DNA of 33,951 bases from an uncultured Oscillospiraceae bacterium (lineage in GTDB: Bacteria > Bacillota > Clostridia > Oscillospirales > Oscillospiraceae), in the NCBI GenBank assembly GCA_905233785.1, contig CAJOCV010000001.1:1-33951 (forward strand), read 5' to 3'. The position numbers and the translations under genes were made by a program. The notes under the pieces are model-generated. The model ran no database searches. It was not told the DNA's origin and saw nothing but the letters and a program-made list of their open reading frames with translations. Below, one piece after another: positions 24,573 to 32,604 of the stretch (the first letter of the stretch is position 1; each line of letters opens with the position of its first letter).

Positions 24573-26039
24573 TCACCGCGGTTTCAGCAAGCGCGTTTTT
24601 CCCTGAGCCCGCGCCCAGTCATACCATTCGCCCAGCGCCAGCCCGCTCACAAGGTAAAAACAAAGCGTCCGCTCGTCGGTATAAGAGAAGAAGCCGGATT
24701 CCATCTGACCGAACAGCAGCGTGCCGAGCACCGGCAGCCACAAAAGCTTCTCCCGCAGCGGCGCCCCGGATGCCAAAAACATCCGAAACGCGCGAAGCGC
24801 AAGCAGCAGACTGACCGCAAGCACGAGCAGCAAGCCCGGCAGACCGGTGAGCATCAGGGTCTGCAGGAGGTAATTGTGAAAATGCACGAGCGTCGGATAG
24901 CCCGTGATCATCAGGCGATAATTGGTCTCCGTCATCACCTCGTCAGCGCTTTGCCCCACGAGCAGCGTCCTCGGATTGTCCCGCAGCGCATCGAGCGCGG
25001 CTGCGTAAAGGCTCAGCCGCCCGCTGCTTCTGGCATCCCAGGTCTTGAAGCGTTCTGATGGCTCACCGATCCAGGGTACGTCCGTGTTCGAGCGCGCGGC
25101 GAGCGGCGCTGGCTCCGCCGCGGCCGCGACCTCCGCAGCCGACGTCGGCGCGGCCGCGATCCTCTCCGCCGGGCGAAACGCCGCGGCGGCTTTTCCGGCA
25201 AGGAGGAATAGCAGGAGGCAGACAAGCGTCCCCCCAGCGAAGCCCGCCAGAAGGACGAGAGCCTTCGCAGCGTGTTTCCCTCCCCTCTTGGGAACCGCCG
25301 CGAGCAGCAGCAGGCCGCAGAGAAGACCGGCGCTTACCGAAGCGCACAGCAGAATGCTTCTGCACTGCCCAAGCACGATGGCGCAGAAGTCCATCAGGAG
25401 CGCAAGCGCGCTCAGCGCCCGCAAAGGCAAGCTGTTACAGGCGAAGAACTGGTAGAGCATCAGCATCCCGCCGATATAAAACCAATACGAGCTCACGTTC
25501 GGGTTTACGTCCAGCAGGGTAATCACGCCGGGGGTAAACAGTCGTGCCACGCCGCACAGTCTGCCGCCCGTAATGGGATTGAACAGATCGCTCTGGCGCA
25601 GGTAACAGCTGACGCACAGGCTGCCCAGCGCGAAAAAATACACGCCAAGAATCACCGAGAGCAGATTGAGCAGGCCGCGGCGTTCGCCGGCGTCCAACAC
25701 GAGGCCGAGAGAAAAAAAGGGCAGCATCAGCGCAAGATCCAGCACGAACAGGTACTCCCGGCTCAAAACACGATCTCCGTTGAAAACGCGCGTCAGCACG
25801 ACCCAGAGCAGATAGGCCGCGACCAGCTTGACCTCAATCCCGTCCCTTAGCCGCCGGTAGTACAGGACGCCCGCGATCAAAAGCGGTGGGAAGAACAGAT
25901 AGATCCCGCTTTTGATACTCCGGGCAAGATAAAAGTTCAACTGCCACATCTGAAAATAGAGAAACAGCAGCACTACCGCGGCGGCAAAAGCCCTCCGCCT
26001 GAGCACCGGTGTCTTCTGATTTTCAGCCATCTCCCACAT
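24573..26039 (-). CDS. O-antigen ligase/Wzy_C-like membrane protein
   Basis: A 488-residue polytopic protein with about 11 hydrophobic segments. A long hydrophilic loop (about 310-390, beginning with an Ala/Pro-rich run) ends in TLVHFHNYLLQTLMLTGLPGLLL, the His-bearing motif of the O-antigen ligase/polymerase (Wzy_C) superfamily. In a Gram-positive host it may attach the finished polysaccharide to a surface acceptor or act as a second polymerase. It sits 21 bases after the M18 aminopeptidase stop, so it belongs transcriptionally to the housekeeping operon. The ATG at 26039 (GGAAAGAG upstream) is preferred over one at 26030. Confidence 0.85.
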   Translation of the reverse strand: MWEMAENQKTPVLRRRAFAAAVVLLFLYFQMWQLNFYLARSIKSGIYLFFPPLLIAGVLYYRRLRDGIEVKLVAAYLLWVVLTRVFNGDRVLSREYLFVLDLALMLPFFSLGLVLDAGERRGLLNLLSVILGVYFFALGSLCVSCYLRQSDLFNPITGGRLCGVARLFTPGVITLLDVNPNVSSYWFYIGGMLMLYQFFACNSLPLRALSALALLMDFCAIVLGQCRSILLCASVSAGLLCGLLLLAAVPKRGGKHAAKALVLLAGFAGGTLVCLLLFLLAGKAAAAFRPAERIAAAPTSAAEVAAAAEPAPLAARSNTDVPWIGEPSERFKTWDARSSGRLSLYAAALDALRDNPRTLLVGQSADEVMTETNYRLMITGYPTLVHFHNYLLQTLMLTGLPGLLLVLAVSLLLALRAFRMFLASGAPLREKLLWLPVLGTLLFGQMESGFFSYTDERTLCFYLVSGLALGEWYDWARAQGKTRLLKPR

Positions 26040-26060
26040 CTCTCTTTCCGATTCCGTTCC

Positions 26061-27440
26061 TTACTCCTCATAGACCGCGAGCACGCCCTTGTAGGTCATG
26101 TAGCAGTCGAGCTTTGCGGTCACTTCAAAGGGCGCGTGCATGCTCAGCACGGGAACGCCCGCGTCGATGGTGTCGATGTTGCGCTTGGCCATGAACTTGG
26201 CGATGGTGCCGCCGCCGCCCTGATCGACCTTGCCGAGCTCCGCCATCTGCCAGATGACCTTCTTCTCGGCATAGAGGCGGCGCAGATAGGCCACGAGCTC
26301 CGCGGAGGCGTCGCTCGTGCCGGACTTGCCGCGCGCGCCGGTATACTTGCAAAGCCCCATGCCGTAGTTGACGCGGGAGGCGTTGCGCTTCTCCATCACC
26401 TCGGGATAGAGGGGATCGAAGGCCGCCGTCACGTCCGCGGAAAGGCAGAAGCTCTTTTCAAAGCAGCGGCGCAGCGGGACGTTCTGGCTCTCGCAGAGGT
26501 CTGCCATGAAGGTATCGAAGGCCTCGCTCTGCATGCCGGAGACGCCCTCGGAGCCGATCTCCTCCTTGTCGCAGAGAAGGCACACGGCCGTGCGCGCGGG
26601 CTTCTGCACGTCCAGGATCGCCTGGAGCTCGGCAAAGGCGCAGACGCGGTCATCCTGGCCGTAGCCGCCGATCAGGGAGCGGTCAAGGCCGATCTCGCAC
26701 ACGTCAAAGGCCGGGACGGCGGTGAGCTCGGCGGAGATAAAGTCCTCCTCCGTCACGCCGTAGCTGTCGTTCAAGAGGCTCATGATCGCAAGCTTCACGC
26801 GATCCTTGCCCTCGTCGGCATAGGGAGCGGAGCCGATGAGGATATTCAATCCCTCGCCGGTGATGCCCTCGGCCATGGTTTTCTTCATCTGATCCTGCGC
26901 CAGATGGGGCAGAAGGTCGGTGATGACGAACTTGGGCTCGTCCGCCTCGCGGCCGAGAATGACCTTCACCGTCTCGCCGTTTTTCAGCGCCACAACGCCG
27001 TGCAGCTCGAGCGGGATCGTGACCCACTGATATTTCTTGATGCCGCCGTAGTAATGGGTCTTGAAGTAGGCCATTTCCTCGTTCTCGTACAGCGGAGACT
27101 GCTTGAGATCGAGCCGCGGGGAATCAATGTGCGCGCCCGCGATCACAGCGCCCTCGCTCAGGGGCTTCTCACCGATCACGGCCAGCATCAGCGCCTTGCC
27201 GCGATTGCTCTGATAGACCTTGTCCCCGGCGCTCAGCGCCATGCCGGGTCTATATTCCACGAAGCCCTGCTCTTTTGCGAGTTCTATGGCGTAATCCGTG
27301 GCTTCCCGCTCGGTGCGGCACTCGTTCAGAAAACGCATATACGCGCGGCAGTAGTTTTCCGCGTCGATCCGTTCCGCCGTGTCGATCAGGTCATAGCCAT
27401 TCTTCTGCTCGTAAAAAAGCTTGCTTCTCAGCTCATCCAT
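26061..27440 (-). CDS. M18 family metalloaminopeptidase
   Basis: Cytoplasmic zinc aminopeptidase of 459 residues, preferring acidic or other N-terminal residues in known relatives. Metal and catalytic residues are visible: His104 and Asp106 in GAHIDSPRL, Asp263 in GQDDRVCA, Glu293/Glu294 in DKEEIGSEG, and His of SMHAPFE near residue 432. The length fits the M18 group (430-480). It overlaps the TsaC-CoaE gene by eight bases, so it is co-translated with it. Substrate range is not predictable. Confidence 0.95.
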   Translation of the reverse strand: MDELRSKLFYEQKNGYDLIDTAERIDAENYCRAYMRFLNECRTEREATDYAIELAKEQGFVEYRPGMALSAGDKVYQSNRGKALMLAVIGEKPLSEGAVIAGAHIDSPRLDLKQSPLYENEEMAYFKTHYYGGIKKYQWVTIPLELHGVVALKNGETVKVILGREADEPKFVITDLLPHLAQDQMKKTMAEGITGEGLNILIGSAPYADEGKDRVKLAIMSLLNDSYGVTEEDFISAELTAVPAFDVCEIGLDRSLIGGYGQDDRVCAFAELQAILDVQKPARTAVCLLCDKEEIGSEGVSGMQSEAFDTFMADLCESQNVPLRRCFEKSFCLSADVTAAFDPLYPEVMEKRNASRVNYGMGLCKYTGARGKSGTSDASAELVAYLRRLYAEKKVIWQMAELGKVDQGGGGTIAKFMAKRNIDTIDAGVPVLSMHAPFEVTAKLDCYMTYKGVLAVYEE

Positions 27441-28641
27441 GCTTTATTTCCTCCAACAACTGTATCAATATATTTGCAAAGTGTTCGGGATCGCCGTTAT
27501 TCTCGATCACCCGGTCACAGTGCTTGCGATAATAGGAATCCGGCTTCTGCGCCTTCACGCGCAAAAGCGCCGCCTCGCGGGAAACGCCGTCGCGCGCCAT
27601 GATGCGCTGCACCCGCGTCTGCTCGTCGGCAAGCACCCCGATCGTGAGATCGCAGCGCTCAGCAAGGCCGCTGGAGACAAGCTCCACCGCGTCCAGCGCG
27701 GCAAGGCGCCCGCCCTCCATGGCAAAGGCGCGCAGGCGGCGCTCGATCTCCCGTAAGATAAAGCGGTGCGTAATGCCGTTGAGCGCCTCCAGCTTCTCCG
27801 CGTCGGAAAAGACGATCGCGCCCAGCGCCTTGCGGTCAAGCACGCCATCCTTCACCGTACCGGGAAAGGCCTCCCCGATCGCGTCCGGCAGCGCCGTGTC
27901 GCTATGCAGCAGCTCGTGGTACACCGCGTCGCAGTCGAGCACCAGCGCGCCGCGCTTTCGCAGCAGGGAGAGCGCCGTGGTCTTGCCCGCGCCGCTGGGT
28001 CCCGTGAGGCCGATGACGCGCAGACCGTCTGCCAGCGCCGCCTCGATCTCCTCCCGCGGCAGCGCCCCCTGCCGCAGCACGCGGTAGGGCGTTCTGCTCA
28101 TGTCCAGGATCGTGGACTCTCTGCCGAGGCCGCAGGTGCCGCCGTCGATGACCGCGTCGATCACGCCGTCAAAGTAGGCGTATACCTCCTGCGCTGTTTT
28201 GGGGCTGGGCTGCCCGCTGGGATTTGCCGAGGGCGCGGCAAAGGGGATGCCCGCAAGCCGGAGCGCTTCGAGCGTCATGGCGTGATCCGGGCAACGCAGC
28301 GAAACGGTATCGCCGCCGGCGCGCACGATCTCCGGCACGACCTCGCATTTCGCCTTGAGCACGATGCTCAAGGGGCCGGGCCAGAAGCGCGCCGCGAGCG
28401 CTCTCGCGCTCTCCGGCACGTCCTCGCAGTATTTTTCCATCTCCCCGGCGTCGTGCACCATCAGGGCAAGGGGTTTGATCTCCGGCCTGCCCTTGACCTC
28501 ATAGATGCGCCGCACGGCGTTTTCATCCAGCCCGTTTCCCGCAAGCCCGTACACGGTCTCCGTCGGAACGCCGACAAGCCCTCCGCCGCGCAGGATCCGG
28601 GCGGCTTCACCCAGATTTTCAGCGATAATCTTTGTTTTCAT
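27433..28641 (-). CDS. Fusion of L-threonylcarbamoyladenylate synthase (TsaC/Sua5) and dephospho-CoA kinase (CoaE)
   Basis: One 402-residue frame joins two essential enzymes. Residues 1-205 are TsaC/YrdC: GLVGVPTETVYGLAGNG (21-37), KGRPEIKPLALMV (50-62), FWPGPLS (86-92), SANPSGQ (138-144) and the ESTILD element, making threonylcarbamoyl-AMP for tRNA t6A. Residues 208-402 are CoaE: P-loop GPSGAGKT at 214-221, LDCDAVYHELL near 235-245, GAIVFSD, and a DAVELVSSGLAERCD stretch matching the substrate-binding loop; it phosphorylates dephospho-CoA. The frame is continuous through the short QGALPREEIEAALADGL linker. It overlaps prfA (ATGA) and the aminopeptidase. No separate tsaC or coaE is seen in the window. 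Confidence 0.93.
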   Translation of the reverse strand: MKTKIIAENLGEAARILRGGGLVGVPTETVYGLAGNGLDENAVRRIYEVKGRPEIKPLALMVHDAGEMEKYCEDVPESARALAARFWPGPLSIVLKAKCEVVPEIVRAGGDTVSLRCPDHAMTLEALRLAGIPFAAPSANPSGQPSPKTAQEVYAYFDGVIDAVIDGGTCGLGRESTILDMSRTPYRVLRQGALPREEIEAALADGLRVIGLTGPSGAGKTTALSLLRKRGALVLDCDAVYHELLHSDTALPDAIGEAFPGTVKDGVLDRKALGAIVFSDAEKLEALNGITHRFILREIERRLRAFAMEGGRLAALDAVELVSSGLAERCDLTIGVLADEQTRVQRIMARDGVSREAALLRVKAQKPDSYYRKHCDRVIENNGDPEHFANILIQLLEEIKHG

Positions 28642-29711
28642 CCGTTCTCCGTCTGATTTGCCAGCCTCTCGGCCTGGTCGTGGGTAATGAGCGCGTCGAT
28701 CACCGGGTCGAGATCGCCGTTGAGGACGCTTGCGAGGCTGAAGCTGCGGCTCTCGCCCTCGAGGCGGTGATCCACCACGAGGTTGTCTTTATAGCGGTAG
28801 GTACGCACACGTTCGCTGCGCTCCCCGGAACCGACCTGGCTCTTTCGCTCCTCCGCCACGGCTGCGGCCTGGTTTTGCCGCTCCCGCTCGTAGAGCTTGG
28901 CGCGCAGGATCTGCATGGCGCGATCCTTGTTTTTATACTGGCTGCGCTCGTCCTGGCACTCCACCACCAGCCCCGTGGGCAGATGGGTGATGCGGATGGC
29001 GCTCTCGGTTTTGTTGACATGCTGCCCGCCCGCGCCGGAGGAACGGTAGGTGTCGATCCTGAGATCGTTGGGCTCGAGCTTGAAGTCTACTTCCTCCACC
29101 TCCGGCAGCACGGCCACGGTGGCGGTGGAGGTGTGGATGCGCCCGGCGGACTCCGTCACAGGTACGCGCTTGACGCAGTGCACCCCGGCCTCAAACTTGA
29201 GGCGCGACCAGGCGCCCTCTCCCTCGATGACGAAGCTGCACTCCTTGACGCCGCCGAGTTCCGTCTCGTTGAGGTTTGCGATCTCGATTTTCCAGCCTCT
29301 GGACTCCGCGTACATGCTGTACATGCGGTAGAGATCGGCGGCAAAAAGCATCGCCTCTTCCCCGCCGACGCCGCCGCGGATCTCCATGATGACGTTCTTG
29401 CTGTCGTTGGGATCCTTCGGCAGCAGGAGGATCCTGATTTCCCGCTCCAGGCGTGAAAGCTCCTCCCTCGCCTGCTGCAGCTCTTCCTGCGCAAGCTCGC
29501 GCATCTCGGGGTCGTTCAAAAGCTCCTTGGCACCCTCCAGATCGCACCGCGCCTTCTCATAAGCCTGATAAGCCTCCGCCAACGGGCGTTTTTCGCGCGC
29601 TTCCCGGTCGCATCTGGCGTAGAGCGCGGGGTCGGCGTAGGTCGCCGGCTCCTCCATACGGCGCAAAAGCTCGTCGTATTGATTTTTCACCCGTCTGAGT
29701 CTTTCGAGCAT
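28638..29711 (-). CDS. prfA: Peptide chain release factor 1
   Basis: Class-I release factor reading UAA/UAG. The 357-residue protein carries the codon-reading tripeptide PVT in RVPVTESAGR (about 184-186) and the peptidyl-hydrolysis GGQ in SGAGGQHVNKTES (about 228-230), plus the coiled N-terminal domain. PxT rather than SPF marks RF1 instead of RF2. The ATG at 29711 has GGAG seven to eight bases upstream; a TTG at 29723 is less likely. The methyltransferase gene prmC, often next to prfA, is absent here. It overlaps the fusion gene by four bases. Confidence 0.98.
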   Translation of the reverse strand: MLERLRRVKNQYDELLRRMEEPATYADPALYARCDREAREKRPLAEAYQAYEKARCDLEGAKELLNDPEMRELAQEELQQAREELSRLEREIRILLLPKDPNDSKNVIMEIRGGVGGEEAMLFAADLYRMYSMYAESRGWKIEIANLNETELGGVKECSFVIEGEGAWSRLKFEAGVHCVKRVPVTESAGRIHTSTATVAVLPEVEEVDFKLEPNDLRIDTYRSSGAGGQHVNKTESAIRITHLPTGLVVECQDERSQYKNKDRAMQILRAKLYERERQNQAAAVAEERKSQVGSGERSERVRTYRYKDNLVVDHRLEGESRSFSLASVLNGDLDPVIDALITHDQAERLANQTENG

Positions 29712-29792
29712 AGGCTTCTCCAAGCAAGCAGTTTTGCAAGCCTTCCGCTCTCCTCGCGGAGAGCCGAACGGTTACGCGATTTTAACTAAGGT

Positions 29793-29821
29793 ATTCTACC
29801 ACACTCTGCGTGCGCTGTAAA
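29793..29821 (-). promoter_or_regulatory. Sigma-A promoter of the prfA operon
   Basis: On the minus strand, TTTACA (29821 down to 29816), 17-base spacer, TAGAAT (29798 down to 29793) with an extended TGG. It lies about 85 bases upstream of the prfA ATG. The leader contains a 7-bp hairpin GCTCTCC/GGAGAGC (29747-29753 with 29758-29764). Confidence 0.85.
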
Positions 29822-29836
29822 TGATAAAAAACTGTA

Positions 29837-31033
29837 TTATTCCAGAATTGTGGGCCCAAGGCGCCAGTCCATACCGGGTTTTCGCTCATCCCTGCCGGGA
29901 TAGGCGAGTGCGTAGAAGTCGTGGGCATCCGCCCCGAGGCCGAAGATCCCTTGGCAATTTCCCGGAAGCTGTCTGACCGCTGCGGGCTTGGTCAGGATTG
30001 GAAGCTCCCCTTTTCCGCTGCGCTCACGCAGCAGCTCACGTCCCTTTCCGTTTGCGGCAAGCACACGGGCGTAGGGCGGCGCCCCCTCGCTCATCCCCGC
30101 CCTCACGCCGAGGCAGGCGCAGAGGCAGAGGCGGCGGATGCGCGCAAGCGGATAGCGCTTGCTCTGCGCGGCGGCGAGGATCGCGTCATAGCTTGTCTCC
30201 CGGTGTATGGCCTGATACAAGCGCTCCCCCAGGCCGTCCCCGGCGTCGGGGAGGGAGCGGAAGTACGCCTCGTCAAACAGGCGCAGGCGGCTCAGGATCG
30301 CGGTTTCAAAGTTTGTCATGCCCCGCACTTCCCGTCCGAGCCGCCGCTCGTTTTCATAGACCGCGAGCGCCTCCTGCGGCACGTCCCCGCCGATCGCCCG
30401 CCCCGAGAACAGCAGCCGCCGGATCTCAGAGGCCGATCGCAGGCCGGGTCTTCCCTCGCCGTCGTGCGCGCTGCCCATACGCCGAATGGCGACAGGCTCG
30501 ATGTGCAGGCGCAGGTCGTAAATCGCCTTGCAGTACTCAACGCCGAGAATGTCATTGGGGTTTTTGAGCATTCTCCCCTGCTCTCCGAGCCGCGCTTCCA
30601 TTACAGTCTGACGGGCTGCGGCATACGAAAGCTGAGGCTCTTTTTTGAGAAGCGCCTTGATCTGCTCCTTTGTCTCGGCGGCAAGCAGCGCTTCGGCCAG
30701 CCTTTCCAGCGCTTCCACATCCCCGCTCTCGCTGCCGAAAGCCAAATGCTGCGCCCCAAAGGCCGCGAGCAGCCCCACGGCGCCGCGGGCGAAGCCCTCC
30801 GCCGACGAGAGGCACCAGGGCAGCGGCAGCTCCAGCACGAGGTCGGCGCCGCAGCGGCAGGCGGCCTCGGCGCGGGCAAACTTGGAATAGACCGCCGCCT
30901 CCCCGCGCTGCACGAAGTCCCCGGACATGACGCAGACCACGCCCGCGTCCGGGTCGATCTCCTGCAGGGCGCGGCCGAGCTGCCACGCATGACCGTTGTG
31001 AAAGGGGTTATATTCACAGACAATACCGATCAT
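29837..31033 (-). CDS. tmcAL: tRNA(Met) cytidine acetate ligase TmcAL (YlbM)
   Basis: Uses ATP and acetate to form N4-acetylcytidine at the wobble position of elongator tRNA-Met in Bacillota. The 398 residues begin MIGIVCEYNPFHNGH with the nucleotidyltransferase HxGH motif at 12-15, followed by VVCVMSGDFVQRGEAAV, LELPLPWCLSSAEGFA, LAFGSESGD, and the KNPNDILGVEY element; these are the family landmarks. The ATG at 31033 fits because the protein core starts there, with GGAG about nine bases upstream; a TTG at 31048 is rejected. It is divergent from ackA, which makes ATP and acetate, the same small molecules it consumes. Confidence 0.95.
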   Translation of the reverse strand: MIGIVCEYNPFHNGHAWQLGRALQEIDPDAGVVCVMSGDFVQRGEAAVYSKFARAEAACRCGADLVLELPLPWCLSSAEGFARGAVGLLAAFGAQHLAFGSESGDVEALERLAEALLAAETKEQIKALLKKEPQLSYAAARQTVMEARLGEQGRMLKNPNDILGVEYCKAIYDLRLHIEPVAIRRMGSAHDGEGRPGLRSASEIRRLLFSGRAIGGDVPQEALAVYENERRLGREVRGMTNFETAILSRLRLFDEAYFRSLPDAGDGLGERLYQAIHRETSYDAILAAAQSKRYPLARIRRLCLCACLGVRAGMSEGAPPYARVLAANGKGRELLRERSGKGELPILTKPAAVRQLPGNCQGIFGLGADAHDFYALAYPGRDERKPGMDWRLGPTILE

Positions 31034-31055
31034 TGTTGCTTTCTCCAAAAAATAC

Positions 31056-31083
31056 TTGCGTTTTTCACGATTTGTATTAGAAT
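31056..31083 (+). promoter_or_regulatory. Predicted ackA promoter
   Basis: TTGCGT (31056-31061), a 16-base spacer and TAGAAT (31078-31083) lie about 60 bases before the ackA start, facing away from the tmcAL promoter. Confidence 0.75.
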
Positions 31084-31095
31084 ATCAGCAGGGTT

Positions 31096-31123
31096 ATTTT
31101 ATCTTTTTTGCCATCCATCACAA
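31096..31123 (-). promoter_or_regulatory. Predicted tmcAL promoter
   Basis: On the minus strand, TTGTGA (31123 down to 31118), a 16-base spacer and TAAAAT (31101 down to 31096). It is 13 bases away from the ackA -10 on the other strand, so the two promoters face one another with overlapping initial transcripts. Confidence 0.65.
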
Positions 31124-31145
31124 GAGAAAGGAAAGAATTCGATCC

Positions 31146-32342
31146 ATGAAAATTCTTGTCATCAACGCAGGCAGCTCCTCCCTCAAGTATCAGCTCATTG
31201 ATATGGAGACCGAGGCCGTTATGGCCAAGGGTCTGTGTGAGCGTATCGGCATCGACGGTCACCTCAAGCACACCCCGCTCGTGGGCGGCAAGCCCGTCTT
31301 CAACGAGGACGTTCCCATGCCCACCCATTCCGAGGCCATTGCCGCCGTCATCGACAAGCTCACGAGCGCCGAGTACGGCGTCGTCGGCTCCATGAAGGAG
31401 ATCGACGCGGTGGGGCACCGCGTGGTGCACGGCGGTGAAAAATTCGCCTCCTCCGTAAGGATCGACGATGCGGTCATCGCCGCCATCGAAGAATGCATCC
31501 CCTTCGCGCCTCTGCACAATCCCGCGAACATCACCGGCATCAACGCCTGCAAGGCCGTCATGGGCGACGTGCCCATGGTCGCCGTGTTTGATACCGCCTT
31601 CCACCAGACCATGCCCGGCAAGGCCTATATGTACGCCGTGCCCTATGAGTACTACGAGAACGACGGCATCCGCCGCTACGGCTTCCATGGCACCTCCCAC
31701 CGCTACGTTTCCGCCCGCTGCGCGGAGCTGATGGGCAAACCCATCGAGGAGCTCAAGATCGTCTCCTGCCATATGGGCAACGGCTCCTCCATCGCCGCCA
31801 TCGACCATGGCAAGTGCGTGGACACCTCCATGGGCTTCACCCCGCTGGTGGGTCTGCCGATGGGCACCCGTTGCGGCGATCTGGACGCGGGCGTCATCCA
31901 GTTCATCATGAACAAGTACGGCTACTCGATCGACGAGATGCTGAACATCCTCAACAAGAAGTCCGGCGTGCTGGGCGTGTCCGGCGTGTCCTCCGACTTC
32001 CGCGATCTCGACAACGCCGCCGCCGAGGGCAATGAACGCGCCCGCCTCGCGCTGGATATGTTCCAGTACTGGGTGGCGAAGGTCGCCGGCTCCTATGTCG
32101 CCGCCATGAACGGCGTGGACGCCATCGTCTTCACCGCCGGCGTCGGTGAGAACAGCAAGGAGACCCGCGCCGCCATCGCCAAGTATTTCGGCTACCTCGG
32201 CGTCACCATTGACGAGGCCGCGAACGCCAAGCGCGGCGAGGACGTGATGATCTCCACGCCCGACTCCAAGGTCAAGGTCTTTGTCATCCCCACCAACGAA
32301 GAGCTGGTCATCGCCCGCGATACCCGCGACATCGTCGGCTGA
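31146..32342 (+). CDS. ackA: Acetate kinase
   Basis: Reversible phosphorylation of acetate by ATP, the substrate-level ATP step of fermentation. The 398 residues show INAGSSSLKYQL (6-17), Arg92 in GHRVVHGG, Asp149 in VFDTAFHQTMP, His181 in GFHGTSHRYVS and CHMGNGSSI (209-216), all standard. The ATG at 31146 is the family start; AAAGGA lies somewhat far upstream (about 13 bases). Codon choice is strongly C-ending, more than in neighbours, consistent with high expression. The partner gene pta is not in the window. Confidence 0.98.
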   Translation: MKILVINAGSSSLKYQLIDMETEAVMAKGLCERIGIDGHLKHTPLVGGKPVFNEDVPMPTHSEAIAAVIDKLTSAEYGVVGSMKEIDAVGHRVVHGGEKFASSVRIDDAVIAAIEECIPFAPLHNPANITGINACKAVMGDVPMVAVFDTAFHQTMPGKAYMYAVPYEYYENDGIRRYGFHGTSHRYVSARCAELMGKPIEELKIVSCHMGNGSSIAAIDHGKCVDTSMGFTPLVGLPMGTRCGDLDAGVIQFIMNKYGYSIDEMLNILNKKSGVLGVSGVSSDFRDLDNAAAEGNERARLALDMFQYWVAKVAGSYVAAMNGVDAIVFTAGVGENSKETRAAIAKYFGYLGVTIDEAANAKRGEDVMISTPDSKVKVFVIPTNEELVIARDTRDIVG

Positions 32343-32350
32343 TGAGGCAG

Positions 32351-32382
32351 TTAGTGGCCAGTGGTCAGTGGTCAGTGGCCAG
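32351..32382. repeat. Second copy of the TCAGTGGCCAG-family repeat
   Basis: Alternating AGTGGCCAGTGGTCAGTGG units just eight bases after the ackA stop. The 17 bases at 32366-32382 are identical to 3095-3111 near tepA. In both places the repeat abuts the 3' end of a gene. Confidence 0.8.
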
Positions 32383-32401
32383 AGGATCCCGTCGATCCCC
32401 G

Positions 32402-32592
32402 CCGTAGGGGCGGCTATCAGCCGCCCGCGCGGAACAAGTTTATAAAATGCGACAATCTCCGGCGAATGCGGGTCAAATCTGTATTCGCCGGAGATTTGTT
32501 ATGGTTTATTCTATTGGCTGCCGGAAGGGGAAAGCCCCTTCCCTGCGGGCAGGATGCAAAACACGGGCCGCCGAGGGCGTCGGCCCCTACGG
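32402..32592. repeat. GC-rich palindromic element with 10-bp terminal inverted repeats
   Basis: A 191-base non-coding segment bounded by CCGTAGGGGC (32402-32411) and its exact complement (32583-32592). Inside lie a 7-bp hairpin (32408-32414 with 32420-32426), a 14-bp hairpin (32454-32467 with 32483-32496), an 8-bp hairpin (32523-32530 with 32535-32542) and a 6-bp stem (32565-32570 with 32581-32586). It carries no gene. The form suggests a MITE-like or REP-like element between ackA and the lipoprotein gene. Confidence 0.65.
32454..32496 (+). terminator. Possible ackA terminator hairpin
   Basis: A 14-bp perfect stem with a 15-base loop lies 112 bases after ackA, followed by TGTTATGGTTTATT rather than a clean T-run. 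It may end ackA transcripts and, read the other way, those of the convergent lipoprotein gene. Confidence 0.5.
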
Positions 32593-32604
32593 GTGGAATA
32601 GCGT

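Noticed and set aside
26136..27602. A 488-codon plus-strand frame opposite the M18 aminopeptidase
   Set aside because: Antisense shadow in a GC-rich gene: low-complexity His/Ala/Gly/Leu composition, no ribosome site, no family resemblance.
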